From assembly GCA_910584055.1 (NCBI GenBank), contig CAJTZS010000014.1, positions 1 to 64,000 on the forward strand: a DNA stretch of 64,000 nt, in the 5' to 3' direction. The translations under genes were made by a program, and so were the position numbers. Below are positions 36,036 to 43,844 of this stretch, one piece after another. Source of the stretch: an uncultured Muribaculaceae bacterium. Its GTDB lineage: Bacteria > Bacteroidota > Bacteroidia > Bacteroidales > Muribaculaceae. The notes under the pieces are model-generated. The model was not told the origin of the DNA. It worked only from the letters and a program-made list of their open reading frames with translations, and made no database searches. Numbering within the stretch: the stretch's first letter is position 1; each line of letters starts with the position of its first letter.

Positions 36036-37706
36036 TTCTTTATTCCCCAAATCACGATTCTGTTCCCGGTAGGCAGTCGGCGAACAGCCATAGACCCGCT
36101 TGAAAGCATGGGAGAATCCGCTGGCTTCTTCAAAACCGCAAAGATTGGCTATCTCTCCGATGGTCTTATTGGGGTTCTCCAGGAGTAGCTTGGCGCAGCG
36201 TTCCATCTGGATGGCGGAAATGAACATCTTGGGCGATTGCTGGGTCACATCTTTGAGGCGTCGGCTGAAAGTCCTTTCGGTCATGTTCATCATCGATGCT
36301 ATTTTGGCTACACCATAGTCTTTGTTGGTGAGGGCTGCATCTACGACAACAAACAGTTTAGTCAGGAATTCCTGGCCATCGTCGGGCTTATCCACCGAGT
36401 TTTCGGAAATCTCAACGCCCTCTTTCGGAGTTTCAGCTCTTTTCTTTTCTGCCTCATCGCTTTTCTCTTGCAGTTCCTCTACTTTCTTGATAAGCTGAAT
36501 CATCTGAGACCGATGTCGGCGATACCGTGCTCGAATGATAACAGTAGTAACTATTGCAATGACGATAAAGAGTCCGATTGCCATAATCATATCTCGGCTT
36601 CTCGCAGTCTTGGTCCGTTGAATCTCCTCCTGAAGTCGGTCTTTGCCGAACTCGGCATTGTATCTTGCAAGGGCATCGGCCGAAGCCTGATGGTAAAGGG
36701 AGTCTTTCAGTGTGTTGAATCGGTCAAGGGCAATCTTGGCTGAATCGGGATTGATTGACCAGTAGCTTTCATATCGACCCTTGTGGGAATACACATTATT
36801 ATATAGATCTCCCATCTTCGAGAAAATCTCCGAAGCCTCGGTAAAGCATTTTACTGCATCACCATGTCGTTTCTGCTCCAGATAAACGAATCCCAATTGA
36901 TTTAGGTCAATGCCGACCGAATGCTGATTACCAACCTCCTTAAGAAGGGAGATGGCGCGAAGATAAGTCGCTTCCGATTCTTTGTATCTCTTCAGCCCTG
37001 CAAGAGCGGAGGCCATCTGGGAAAGACGCATCGCCATTTTGGGCTTCCGGCCGTTTATGGAATCGAGATCAAAAGCATTACGGGCAAAGGAAAGCGACTT
37101 GTTGTCATCGCCGAGTTTATGATATACCTCAGATGCCATGCCGAGAAGAATGGCCTTACGTCCCGCGTTATTTGCTTTGTCGGCATATTCTAATCCCTGA
37201 AGAATGAACTTCTCGGCTTCCTTAGCCTGATCGGCTGCCATATAAGTACCGGCCAGAGTATTCAGACTGGATGAAATCCTGTCGGGATCACCAAGCTTCA
37301 TATCTATGTCGACGCATTGCTTGGCATAAGAGGCGGCAGTCGGGAAATCTCCAAGACGGACATGGATAATGCCAAGCAGATTCAGACAATCAGCCTTTTC
37401 CATATTGGGATACCTGAAAAGCGGCAATGCTTTCAATGCATATTCCTTCGCCTTTCCATACTCTTGCGCCTCATTATACCACTCCGCGGCCCAATACCAG
37501 ACCTGCTGCCGCAGAGAATCCGCTGGAGTGTTTGGCCCGAATTGAATCTTCTCGTCAGTAAATTCCTCCTTGTCGAGATAATCGAAGAACTCATTGGCAG
37601 TCTCAGCCTGATTTGCAATATTGAATTGCTCCATGAAGAGATCTGCCTTAGAGACTTTCGCTTGAGAAGCCTGAGAAAACACACTCAGAATTACAACCAA
37701 GTGCAT
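36024..37706 (-). CDS. Membrane-spanning TPR / AraC-type HTH regulator
   Basis: From the ATG at 37706 (560 residues) the protein begins with a signal/anchor segment (MHLVVILSVFSQASQA). An earlier in-frame ATG at 37733 would overlap the truncated RhuM gene. A periplasmic array of tetratricopeptide-like repeats follows (residues ~50-330; for example 'ADCLNLLGIIHVRLGDFPTAASYAKQCVDI', 'IDLNQLGFVYLEQKRHGDAVKCF'). Next come one transmembrane helix (RDMIMAIGLFIVIAIVTTVII), a short coiled coil, and a C-terminal AraC-type HTH pair (VAKIASMMNMTERTFSRRL and IGEIANLCGFEEASGFSHAF). This is a one-component regulator that could read an envelope signal and act on DNA. Its target may include the envelope genes downstream; that is inference. 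Confidence 0.87.
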   Translation of the reverse strand: MHLVVILSVFSQASQAKVSKADLFMEQFNIANQAETANEFFDYLDKEEFTDEKIQFGPNTPADSLRQQVWYWAAEWYNEAQEYGKAKEYALKALPLFRYPNMEKADCLNLLGIIHVRLGDFPTAASYAKQCVDIDMKLGDPDRISSSLNTLAGTYMAADQAKEAEKFILQGLEYADKANNAGRKAILLGMASEVYHKLGDDNKSLSFARNAFDLDSINGRKPKMAMRLSQMASALAGLKRYKESEATYLRAISLLKEVGNQHSVGIDLNQLGFVYLEQKRHGDAVKCFTEASEIFSKMGDLYNNVYSHKGRYESYWSINPDSAKIALDRFNTLKDSLYHQASADALARYNAEFGKDRLQEEIQRTKTARSRDMIMAIGLFIVIAIVTTVIIRARYRRHRSQMIQLIKKVEELQEKSDEAEKKRAETPKEGVEISENSVDKPDDGQEFLTKLFVVVDAALTNKDYGVAKIASMMNMTERTFSRRLKDVTQQSPKMFISAIQMERCAKLLLENPNKTIGEIANLCGFEEASGFSHAFKRVYGCSPTAYREQNRDLGNKEFGG

Positions 37707-37716
37707 AATTCTTGCA

Positions 37717-38229
37717 TCAATCCACCTGCTCATTTTCCTTGATCTTATTTTTTGTGTTTATTAAAATTTTGCGTATCCAGTTGGGAGCGAGCTTAATGTC
37801 GCTTTCCCAGGTGTTTTCTTCAGGATTCTTCTTGAGAACTCCATAAACCGTCTCCAATGTTTCATCCGTTACATTCGCCTGTCCTGGAAAACCCATATTA
37901 AGGACTGCCCGGAAATTAAACAATCTGAGTTGAGTGGTTTTGCTCGCCTCATTTATGACGTGAGCAAATTGTAACTTAAATTCTTTCAGCTGCTTACCTT
38001 TACTTAAAACATATCCGTTATATTTTAATTCATCGGCATATTGGGAAATATATCGGTCTATTGTTGACAAATCAACTTCATAGAAATCCGCCACCATTTT
38101 CTTGGTAAATCGGTATTCGCCTTCAAAAAGCATCCCGGTAAAACCAAGATTTTCCTGAAGGGCATCTACGGCATAGCGGTTGTTCAACACGTTCTGCCGC
38201 TCGATATTTGATACTGTCAAGACGTTCAT
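37717..38229 (-). CDS. Truncated RhuM-family protein
   Basis: The first ~115 residues parallel the N-terminus of the full RhuM-family protein in the island at 12-13 kb: 'LTVSNIERQNVLNNRYA', 'KMVADFYEVDLSTIDRYI', 'ANGY/YNGYVLSKGKQLKEFK' and 'FNFRAVLNMG'. After that it departs and ends at 170 residues, lacking the INGRAGGGTKYINWRDRDYLP region, so the protein is incomplete or chimeric. A TAACTTTG box again ends 4 nt before the ATG. Directly upstream lies a decayed integrase end, repeating the int-rhuM order of the island. Whether it is still functional as a small HTH protein is doubtful. Confidence 0.75.
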   Translation of the reverse strand: MNVLTVSNIERQNVLNNRYAVDALQENLGFTGMLFEGEYRFTKKMVADFYEVDLSTIDRYISQYADELKYNGYVLSKGKQLKEFKLQFAHVINEASKTTQLRLFNFRAVLNMGFPGQANVTDETLETVYGVLKKNPEENTWESDIKLAPNWIRKILINTKNKIKENEQVD

Positions 38230-38283
38230 AACACAAAGTTAATACTTTTAAGCTGATTTTCAGTCATTGACACTCTTATTTGT

Positions 38284-38340
38284 TCATAGGGAAATATCGG
38301 CAGCGAATCGCTGGGTTCGCGTTTGAGGGAATCGACCGGT
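38284..38340 (-). pseudogene. Vestigial C-terminus of a tyrosine recombinase
   Basis: On the minus strand the sequence reads V-D-S-L-K-R-E-P-S-D-S-L-P and, after restoring one missing base in a CCGG run, D-I-S-L-stop. The intact integrase near 13.1 kb ends A-V-D-S-L-K-R-E-A-I-D-S-L-P-D-I-S-L-stop. Nucleotide similarity covers about 50 nt and then vanishes. The gap to the RhuM start is 54 nt here and 51 nt in the intact copy. It is a scar of an older integrated element. Confidence 0.75.
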
Positions 38341-38560
38341 CCTATCATGGCAATCCCTGAATATTTAAGCATCCACAGGATATTCTCGTGGGTTTCAGAA
38401 CTCGATTATTTGCATCACAAATTGAAGGGACGCTCCGTAAAGCATCCCTTCATCTGAGAGTCCTGCAATACCCTCAATAAAATACCTATACTTAGAGGGC
38501 GTCAAAAATAGACTTGAATCACACAATTTTCATTATCGAAAACGCCTGCAAATCATGCTC

Positions 38561-38971
38561 TTAAAGTAGATTCTCGCGCTCAGTTATTTCGGCATCCGTC
38601 ATTGTGTATGCCCCCAGGCTTCCCTCCTTCGCTTGAATGCATATATAGGTCATGGCTTCCGGGGAGGTGCATTTGAGATTACGGTCACAGTTCGTTGAGA
38701 CGCGTATAACCGAACCTTCAGCCACATCGAAAACTTCATCGTCTACTTGGAATTTTCCAGCCCCAGAAAGTATTATGTAGTTCTCTTCATTCTCCTTGTG
38801 GCTGTGGAAGAACGGAACGGATGCGCCTTCGGGCAACGACCCAAAGGATATTTCACACGATGTAGCGTCGCTTGCATCCTTTACAAACTGCTTGCCTTCG
38901 AAGTTCTTAAGACTTCCAATTGTGACATGGGCAAATTTTGCTCCCTTTTCTTGAATCTTGATTTCGTTCAT
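38561..38971 (-). CDS. Cupin-domain protein
   Basis: A 136-residue single-domain beta-barrel. Cupin motif 1 is seen as PFFHSHKENEENYIILSGAGKF, where H-x-H-(x)-E residues could bind a metal, and motif 2 as 'VAEGSVIRVSTNCDRNLKC'. Substrate and reaction cannot be read from the sequence. The gene is divergent from the HxlR-type regulator across a ~330-nt interval, and such neighbours are often regulator and target. It is probably cytoplasmic, as no signal peptide is present. Confidence 0.88.
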   Translation of the reverse strand: MNEIKIQEKGAKFAHVTIGSLKNFEGKQFVKDASDATSCEISFGSLPEGASVPFFHSHKENEENYIILSGAGKFQVDDEVFDVAEGSVIRVSTNCDRNLKCTSPEAMTYICIQAKEGSLGAYTMTDAEITERENLL

Positions 38972-39301
38972 AATTTTGATAAGTAAGTAATCAGATTAAA
39001 CACATATTATAAACGCTGGATTTTTCGCGGGATTTCCGCGAGTTGAAGAAGGAGCAATGCGGGCATTGCGACTGATGAAACTCGGCGGAAAGCACCGGAA
39101 AAGACAAGTTTATGATATGTGAGATATAATTTTTCATTTTTATCGGTTTAATTTGATTACTTGCTTATATTATAATTGATGATTAACTTTGTAAATGAAA
39201 GCCGCTATTATTTTGATAGCGCAAAATTACAAAATTAAATCCTGACCTACAAGACGTTACACAAATGTAAGCGACTTACGTTCAGGTAACTTATATTGAT
39301 T
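38972..39301. promoter_or_regulatory. Divergent intergenic region cupin/HxlR with candidate promoter and operator
   Basis: For the HxlR gene, CTTG (39160-39163), a 20-nt spacer and TAACTTTG (39184-39191) approach the Bacteroidetes promoter. GTAAG-CGA-CTTAC (39268-39280) is a small perfect inverted repeat between it and the gene, a possible HxlR operator. No gene of convincing length was found in the interval. Confidence 0.4.
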
Positions 39302-39676
39302 ATGAATGCTTTGCCACTTCAAGAAAATTTAAAAAAATACACTCGCATGGACCTATGTCCCATCAGGAATGTAATATCCCGTTTTTCGGGCAAATGGTCC
39401 ATGCTCGTGCTGTGCGTCCTTTCCGAAAATGCCGCAACGCGTTTCAGTGCCATCGGGAAAGCGATTCCGGACATATCTCCGAAAGTGCTGACAGAAACAT
39501 TGAAAGGACTTGAAGTTAACGGCCTCGTCAGGCGGCGTGTATATGCAGAAGTGCCTCCGAAGGTGGAATACTCCCTCACCACGTTGGGTGAAAGCCTTAT
39601 GCCACATATCGGAGGCCTTATCGAATGGGCGCAAGACAATTATCCGCAGATATCTAAAAAATCGAAAATGTCCTGA
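39302..39676 (+). CDS. HxlR-family winged-helix transcriptional regulator
   Basis: A 124-residue regulator from the ATG at 39302 (a TTG two codons earlier is possible). HxlR features in order: CPIRNVISRFSGKWSMLVLCVL, then RFSAIGKAIPDISPKVLTETLKGLEVNGLVRR (recognition helix and wing) and VPPKVEYSLTTLGESLMPHI. The conserved early Cys is present at 'MDLCPI', which in some relatives senses electrophiles or aldehydes. It is divergent from the cupin gene, its most probable target along with itself. No other redox gene is adjacent. Confidence 0.92.
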   Translation: MNALPLQENLKKYTRMDLCPIRNVISRFSGKWSMLVLCVLSENAATRFSAIGKAIPDISPKVLTETLKGLEVNGLVRRRVYAEVPPKVEYSLTTLGESLMPHIGGLIEWAQDNYPQISKKSKMS

Positions 39677-39709
39677 GCCCCAAGGGTATGTTCAGAATCA
39701 ACTCACCTG

Positions 39710-40189
39710 TCAATTTTGTGCGGCCTTACGCAGAAGTATACATTCGGCAGGAGTCGCGCCGTTGAGACGCACCACCGAGTCGTTCTGCACGTCGATTGTC
39801 GCGATATTGGGTATTACCCGGCGAAGTATATCTTCCGTGGCCATGTTGTCACATGCCATCTCGGTCATAAGTCCCGCTTCGAGCCTGATTGAATCACCCT
39901 TGATGGAACAAGGTCCGGATATGGTGTTGCAATTGGTCTGGAATACATATGTGCTGTCGCTGAAGATTACATATTGTTCCACTCCCGGAACCGCCTCCGA
40001 TGGACGCACGTAGTCGGAATCGTTGACCACTATATTTTCCAGATACCATTTACCGGTGAGATCGACAGCCGCCACGGCATCCTGCTGACCCTCTACTCCG
40101 GTTGAATCTTGATTTGCCGCGCCATTCCTACCGGCGCAAGAAGCCATCGCCGCAGCGATGGCCACAACTGATAACAGTTTAGTTTTCAT
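39710..40189 (-). CDS. META-domain lipoprotein
   Basis: A 159-residue protein with a lipobox (MAASC region, Cys18) and one META (HslJ-like) domain: 'LTGKWYLENIVVND', 'YVIFSDSTYVFQTNCNTISGPCSIKGDSIRLEAGLMTEMACDNMATEDILRRVIP' (pieces N-C-N, G-D-S-I, T-x-M-A-C) and 'DSVVRLNG'. Such lipoproteins are common in Bacteroidales envelopes; a stress or protein-binding role is proposed for relatives. It is a single gene, ending just beyond the HxlR gene in convergent orientation. Confidence 0.85.
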   Translation of the reverse strand: MKTKLLSVVAIAAAMASCAGRNGAANQDSTGVEGQQDAVAAVDLTGKWYLENIVVNDSDYVRPSEAVPGVEQYVIFSDSTYVFQTNCNTISGPCSIKGDSIRLEAGLMTEMACDNMATEDILRRVIPNIATIDVQNDSVVRLNGATPAECILLRKAAQN

Positions 40190-40233
40190 ATTGTTAATTT
40201 ATAAATAAATTTAAATAGTTTCCAAGTGTCTCT

Positions 40234-40707
40234 TTATTTCCCATATCCGGGAGCAGGTTCGGCCGCGATAGATGGGACATCCGCCTCCCTACCAATTATG
40301 CGTTGATAGAGATCCGCGAGTGTTGATTCGCGGGTACTTTTGTCCCGGACCTGACATTCCCAGACATGCAGCACACGCCAGCCCATCAGTTCAAGCACCG
40401 CAGTGTTTGAAACGTCCCTTGCGCGGTTATGGTTGATCTTACGCTCCCAGAACTCGACATTGGACTTTGGCATCTTATAATAGCGGCAACCGTCGTGGCC
40501 ATGCCAGAAACAGCCGTCGATAAAGACAACGACACCATATTTCTTCAAAACGATATCCGGAGACCCGGGAAGCTTATGGCTATTGACACGATAACGCAAC
40601 CCCTTAGAGAACAAGTATTTCCGCACCAACAATTCCGGTTTGGTATCCTTGCTCTTCACCGCCGCCATGCAGCGGCGTCTCTGCTCGGGAGTCATCGTAT
40701 CGGTCAT
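40234..40707 (-). CDS. vsr: Very short patch repair endonuclease (Vsr)
   Basis: A DNA mismatch endonuclease that nicks 5' of T:G mismatches formed by deamination of 5-methylcytosine. The family signature is complete: MTPEQRRRCMAAVKSKDTKPE, 'RKYLFSKGLRYRVNSHKLPGSPDIVLKKYGVVVFIDGCFWHGH' (D in SPDIV and FIDGCFWH are catalytic/metal residues) and 'FWERKINHNRARD'. I chose the ATG at 40707 because homologues typically start close to the TPEQR motif; an in-frame ATG at 40722 is possible. No cytosine-5 methyltransferase is visible nearby, so the gene is an orphan within this window. Confidence 0.93.
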   Translation of the reverse strand: MTDTMTPEQRRRCMAAVKSKDTKPELLVRKYLFSKGLRYRVNSHKLPGSPDIVLKKYGVVVFIDGCFWHGHDGCRYYKMPKSNVEFWERKINHNRARDVSNTAVLELMGWRVLHVWECQVRDKSTRESTLADLYQRIIGREADVPSIAAEPAPGYGK

Positions 40708-40817
40708 ACCAATATAACGCACCAGCAGCGTTATAGTATATAAATTTTATAATTTGGGAAAATTTGTGTAACTTGGCACTAAAATCTGAAACTATAAACT
40801 CTAAACTGAATATGATT

Positions 40818-41315
40818 ATGAAAAAATTGTTTATTATCTGTGCTGCTGCCGCAATGACGCTTGCGGCTTGTTCCGGTTCCGCAAAAACCGATAAAAATGA
40901 TTCAGCCGAGGCCTCCGCAACAGCTGCAGCTGTAGATATTCCCGTGTCGAGCGGTGAATATCGCGCCGTATCTTTCCAAGATACCGCCGCCGGAGCTGTC
41001 CGCACTCGTTTTGACGGACGCATCCTCATGGCTCTCGCCCCCGACAACGCCGGAATATACATCTATGAGAACGGCAACCGCACGAACTTCAAAGCCAGAG
41101 TCATCCTCTCGAAAATGTTCGAACAACGCGACAGCGTTTATGTCGCAACCGATAAAGACAATCGGGAAATCATCCTGACACCCGGCAACGAGATAGACAC
41201 CTTGTTGGTATATCGCGGCGACAAACCTGTGAAAGTTGCCTTCGAGGCAAAACCCATGTCGGCACTCACCCCCGCAGAAACCTGGACCCGCATCTCCAGC
41301 CAGCTTTCAAAATAA
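40818..41315 (+). CDS. Lipoprotein of unknown function
   Basis: From the ATG at 40818 the product is 165 residues, beginning MKKLFIICAAAAMTLAAC (lipobox Cys18). An Ala/Asp/Ser-rich spacer follows, then a compact beta-rich domain (SGEYRAVSFQDTAAGAVRTRFDG, 'SVYVATDKDNREIILTPGNEIDTLLVYRG'). I do not recognise the family with certainty. It is similar in style to small cell-envelope lipoproteins of Bacteroidales. It is divergent from vsr and followed after 18 nt by an inverted repeat that also overlaps the GH3 promoter. Confidence 0.75.
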   Translation: MKKLFIICAAAAMTLAACSGSAKTDKNDSAEASATAAAVDIPVSSGEYRAVSFQDTAAGAVRTRFDGRILMALAPDNAGIYIYENGNRTNFKARVILSKMFEQRDSVYVATDKDNREIILTPGNEIDTLLVYRGDKPVKVAFEAKPMSALTPAETWTRISSQLSK

Positions 41316-41320
41316 CGTCT

Positions 41321-41363
41321 TTTGATTGATTCTACGGGTAGTGCATACATTTGCACTACCCGT
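41321..41363 (+). promoter_or_regulatory. GH3 gene promoter with 12-bp inverted repeat over the -7 box
   Basis: TTTG (41321-41324), a 21-nt spacer and TACATTTG (41346-41353) match the Bacteroidetes consensus. ACGGGTAGTGCA (41334-41345) and TGCACTACCCGT (41352-41363) form a perfect inverted repeat with a 6-nt centre that contains most of the -7 box. It can be an operator, a terminator for the upstream lipoprotein gene, or both; no T tract follows. Confidence 0.6.
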
Positions 41364-41453
41364 ATGCTATAAAATATTGTCTTATGATTGTGTGTCTTCC
41401 CGATTTAATCGTCTATATGGTATAGACACCGATAACCGAAAATTTCCGACATC

Positions 41454-43685
41454 ATGAAAAAATATCCGCTTTCCATTATTGTTGCGTCAATGTTCGCAAC
41501 AGCAGCCATTGCTTCAACTCCTGTTTACCTTGACGAGAACCGTCCCATTGAGGAACGCGTGGAAGATGCCTTGTCTCGGATGACCACCGAAGAAAAAGTG
41601 GCCATGCTCCATGCCCAGTCCAAATTCTCATCCGCCGGCGTACCGCGTCTCGGCATTCCCGAACTATGGACCACCGACGGACCTCACGGCATCCGCCCGG
41701 AAGTGTTCTGGGACGAATGGGACCAGGCCGGCTGGACAAACGACTCATGCACTGCTTTCCCCGCCCTGACATGCCTCGCCGCCACATGGAATCCGGAAAT
41801 GTCGCGTCTCTACGGCAAGAGCATCGGAGAGGAGGCGAGATACCGCAAGAAAGACATCCTTCTCGGTCCCGGTGTAAATATATACCGCACCCCGCTGAAC
41901 GGCCGTAATTTCGAATATATGGGCGAGGATCCTTATCTCGCATCAAAGATGGTTGTGCCATATGTCCAGGGAGTGCAGAGCAACGGCGTGGCTGTATGCG
42001 TGAAGCATTACGCCTTGAACAATCATGAAGTGAACCGCCACACTACCAATGCCATCGTTGACGACCGCGCACTCTACGAGATATATCTTCCCGCTTTCAA
42101 GGCTGCCGTGCAAGACGGAGGCGCCTGGTCTATAATGGGAGCATACAATCTATACAAAAACCAGCACGCATGTCATAACCAACGCCTGTTGAATGACATA
42201 CTCAAAGGAGAATGGGGATTTGACGGAGCTGTGGTTTCCGACTGGGGAGGCACTCACGACACGGCCGAGGCCATCACCAACGGTCTTGACCTGGAATTCG
42301 GAAGCTGGACAAACGGCCTTTCTTCCGGCTCGAAGAATGCATACGACAGTTATTATCTCGCGATGCCCTATCTCAAACTTCTGAAAGAGGGTAAAGCCGA
42401 CCCGAAAGTTCTTGACGACAAGGTGCGCCGGGTGCTCCGCCTCGCCTTCCGCACGAACATGAACACCCGCCGACCCTTCGGCTCGTTATGTTCTCCCGAG
42501 CATGTGGCAGCTGCGAAAAAGATAGGGGAAGAAGGCATAGTGCTGCTGAAAAATGACAAGAATATATTGCCGGTAAATACAGATAAGGTAAAAAAGATTG
42601 CTGTTATAGGTGAAAATGCCATCAAGATGATGACTGTAGGCGGGGGCAGCTCCTCATTGAAAGCCAAATACGAGCTGTCTCCGCTCCAGGGGATAAAGAA
42701 CAGGTTTGGCGACAAGGCGGAGATTGTATATGCCCGAGGCTATGTCGGCGACCCTACCGGAGAATACAATGGAGTGAGCACCGGACAGAACCTCAAAGAT
42801 GAAAGGGATGCCGATGAAATCCTTACAGAGGCTGTTGAGACTGCAAAAAATGCCGACCTCGTCATCTTCATCGGAGGCTTGAACAAGGCTCCCCATCAGG
42901 ATTGCGAGGATTCAGACCGCAAGGGGTTGGAACTGCCCTATGACCAGGACAAGGTGATCCGCGCGATTGCAAAGGCGAACAAGAACCTTGTGGTTGTTAA
43001 TATTTCCGGAAACGCCGTGGCAATGCCCTGGGTCAAGGAAGTTCCGGCGATAATGCAGGCGTGGTATCTCGGAACTGAAAGCGGCAACGCCATAGCATCC
43101 ATCTTGGCAGGAGACGCCAACCCTTCCGGCAAACTTCCGATGACATTCCCCGTGACACTCTCGGACGTAGGAGCGCACGCCACAGGAGGCTATCCCGGCA
43201 CACCGCGCAACGATGGTTCCAACATCGTTGACTGCAAATACAACGAAGGGATATTCGTAGGCTACCGCTGGAACGATGAAAACAAAATAAAGCCCCTATT
43301 CCCCTTCGGACACGGTCTGAGCTACACCACATTCAAATATGGAAAACCGGAGCTCGATTCCGACAGCATGACAGCCGACGGCAAAATCATAGTGAAAGTG
43401 CCTGTGACCAACACCGGTAAACGCGCAGGAGCGGAAGTGGTTCAGCTTTATATAGCTGACACCGAATCATCCCTCCCCCGTCCGGTCAAGGAGCTGAAAG
43501 ATTTCAGGAAACTATATCTTGAGCCGGGGCAGACCGCCGTCGCTGAATTTGAAATCACCCCCGACAAACTTTCATTCTTCAACGACAGCAAGCATGAATG
43601 GATTGCGGAGCCGGGCGATTTCACCGCCATCGTCGGCTCCTCCTCTTCCGACATCAGAGGAACAGCCGGATTCACTCTCAAATGA
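41454..43685 (+). CDS. Glycoside hydrolase family 3 (beta-glucosidase/beta-xylosidase)
   Basis: A 743-residue exported GH3 enzyme: signal peptide (MKKYPLSIIVASMFATAAIA), an N-terminal TIM barrel with KHYALNNHEVNRH and the nucleophile D263 in VVSDWGG, a C-terminal alpha/beta domain (IAVIGENA..MTVGGGSS, FIGGLNKAPHQDCEDSDR), and an FnIII-like C-terminal domain (VPVTNTGKRAGAEVVQLYI). It removes terminal beta-linked sugars in the periplasm. Xylose genes immediately downstream favour a beta-xylosidase role, but the family mixes specificities. A terminator-like hairpin separates it from xylB. Its promoter overlaps a perfect inverted repeat, suggesting sugar-responsive control. Confidence 0.93.
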   Translation: MKKYPLSIIVASMFATAAIASTPVYLDENRPIEERVEDALSRMTTEEKVAMLHAQSKFSSAGVPRLGIPELWTTDGPHGIRPEVFWDEWDQAGWTNDSCTAFPALTCLAATWNPEMSRLYGKSIGEEARYRKKDILLGPGVNIYRTPLNGRNFEYMGEDPYLASKMVVPYVQGVQSNGVAVCVKHYALNNHEVNRHTTNAIVDDRALYEIYLPAFKAAVQDGGAWSIMGAYNLYKNQHACHNQRLLNDILKGEWGFDGAVVSDWGGTHDTAEAITNGLDLEFGSWTNGLSSGSKNAYDSYYLAMPYLKLLKEGKADPKVLDDKVRRVLRLAFRTNMNTRRPFGSLCSPEHVAAAKKIGEEGIVLLKNDKNILPVNTDKVKKIAVIGENAIKMMTVGGGSSSLKAKYELSPLQGIKNRFGDKAEIVYARGYVGDPTGEYNGVSTGQNLKDERDADEILTEAVETAKNADLVIFIGGLNKAPHQDCEDSDRKGLELPYDQDKVIRAIAKANKNLVVVNISGNAVAMPWVKEVPAIMQAWYLGTESGNAIASILAGDANPSGKLPMTFPVTLSDVGAHATGGYPGTPRNDGSNIVDCKYNEGIFVGYRWNDENKIKPLFPFGHGLSYTTFKYGKPELDSDSMTADGKIIVKVPVTNTGKRAGAEVVQLYIADTESSLPRPVKELKDFRKLYLEPGQTAVAEFEITPDKLSFFNDSKHEWIAEPGDFTAIVGSSSSDIRGTAGFTLK

Positions 43686-43712
43686 TGACTCCTCAGTTGA
43701 TTATAATTATTC

Positions 43713-43741
43713 CGCTCCCGTCTTAACTAAAGGCGGGAGCG
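43713..43741 (+). terminator. Terminator after the GH3 gene
   Basis: CGCTCCCG (43713-43720) and CGGGAGCG (43734-43741), a perfect 8-bp GC-rich stem with a 13-nt loop, are followed by TTATTTGTT. It separates the GH3 gene from xylB, so the latter needs readthrough or its own promoter. Confidence 0.75.
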
Positions 43742-43844
43742 TTATTTGTTATGATTATGGAATTTTCGCGTAATGTAGCTGAAATGGATGAGTGTAAGAA
43801 ACTCCTGATTCGTATATATACAAAATAGTAAACTGGAATTATCG

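Noticed and set aside
39057..39122. 21-residue open frame (MRALRLMKLGGKHRKRQVYDM) with a GGAG just upstream
   Set aside because: Too short and without any recognised relative; its position in a divergent regulatory region makes chance likely.
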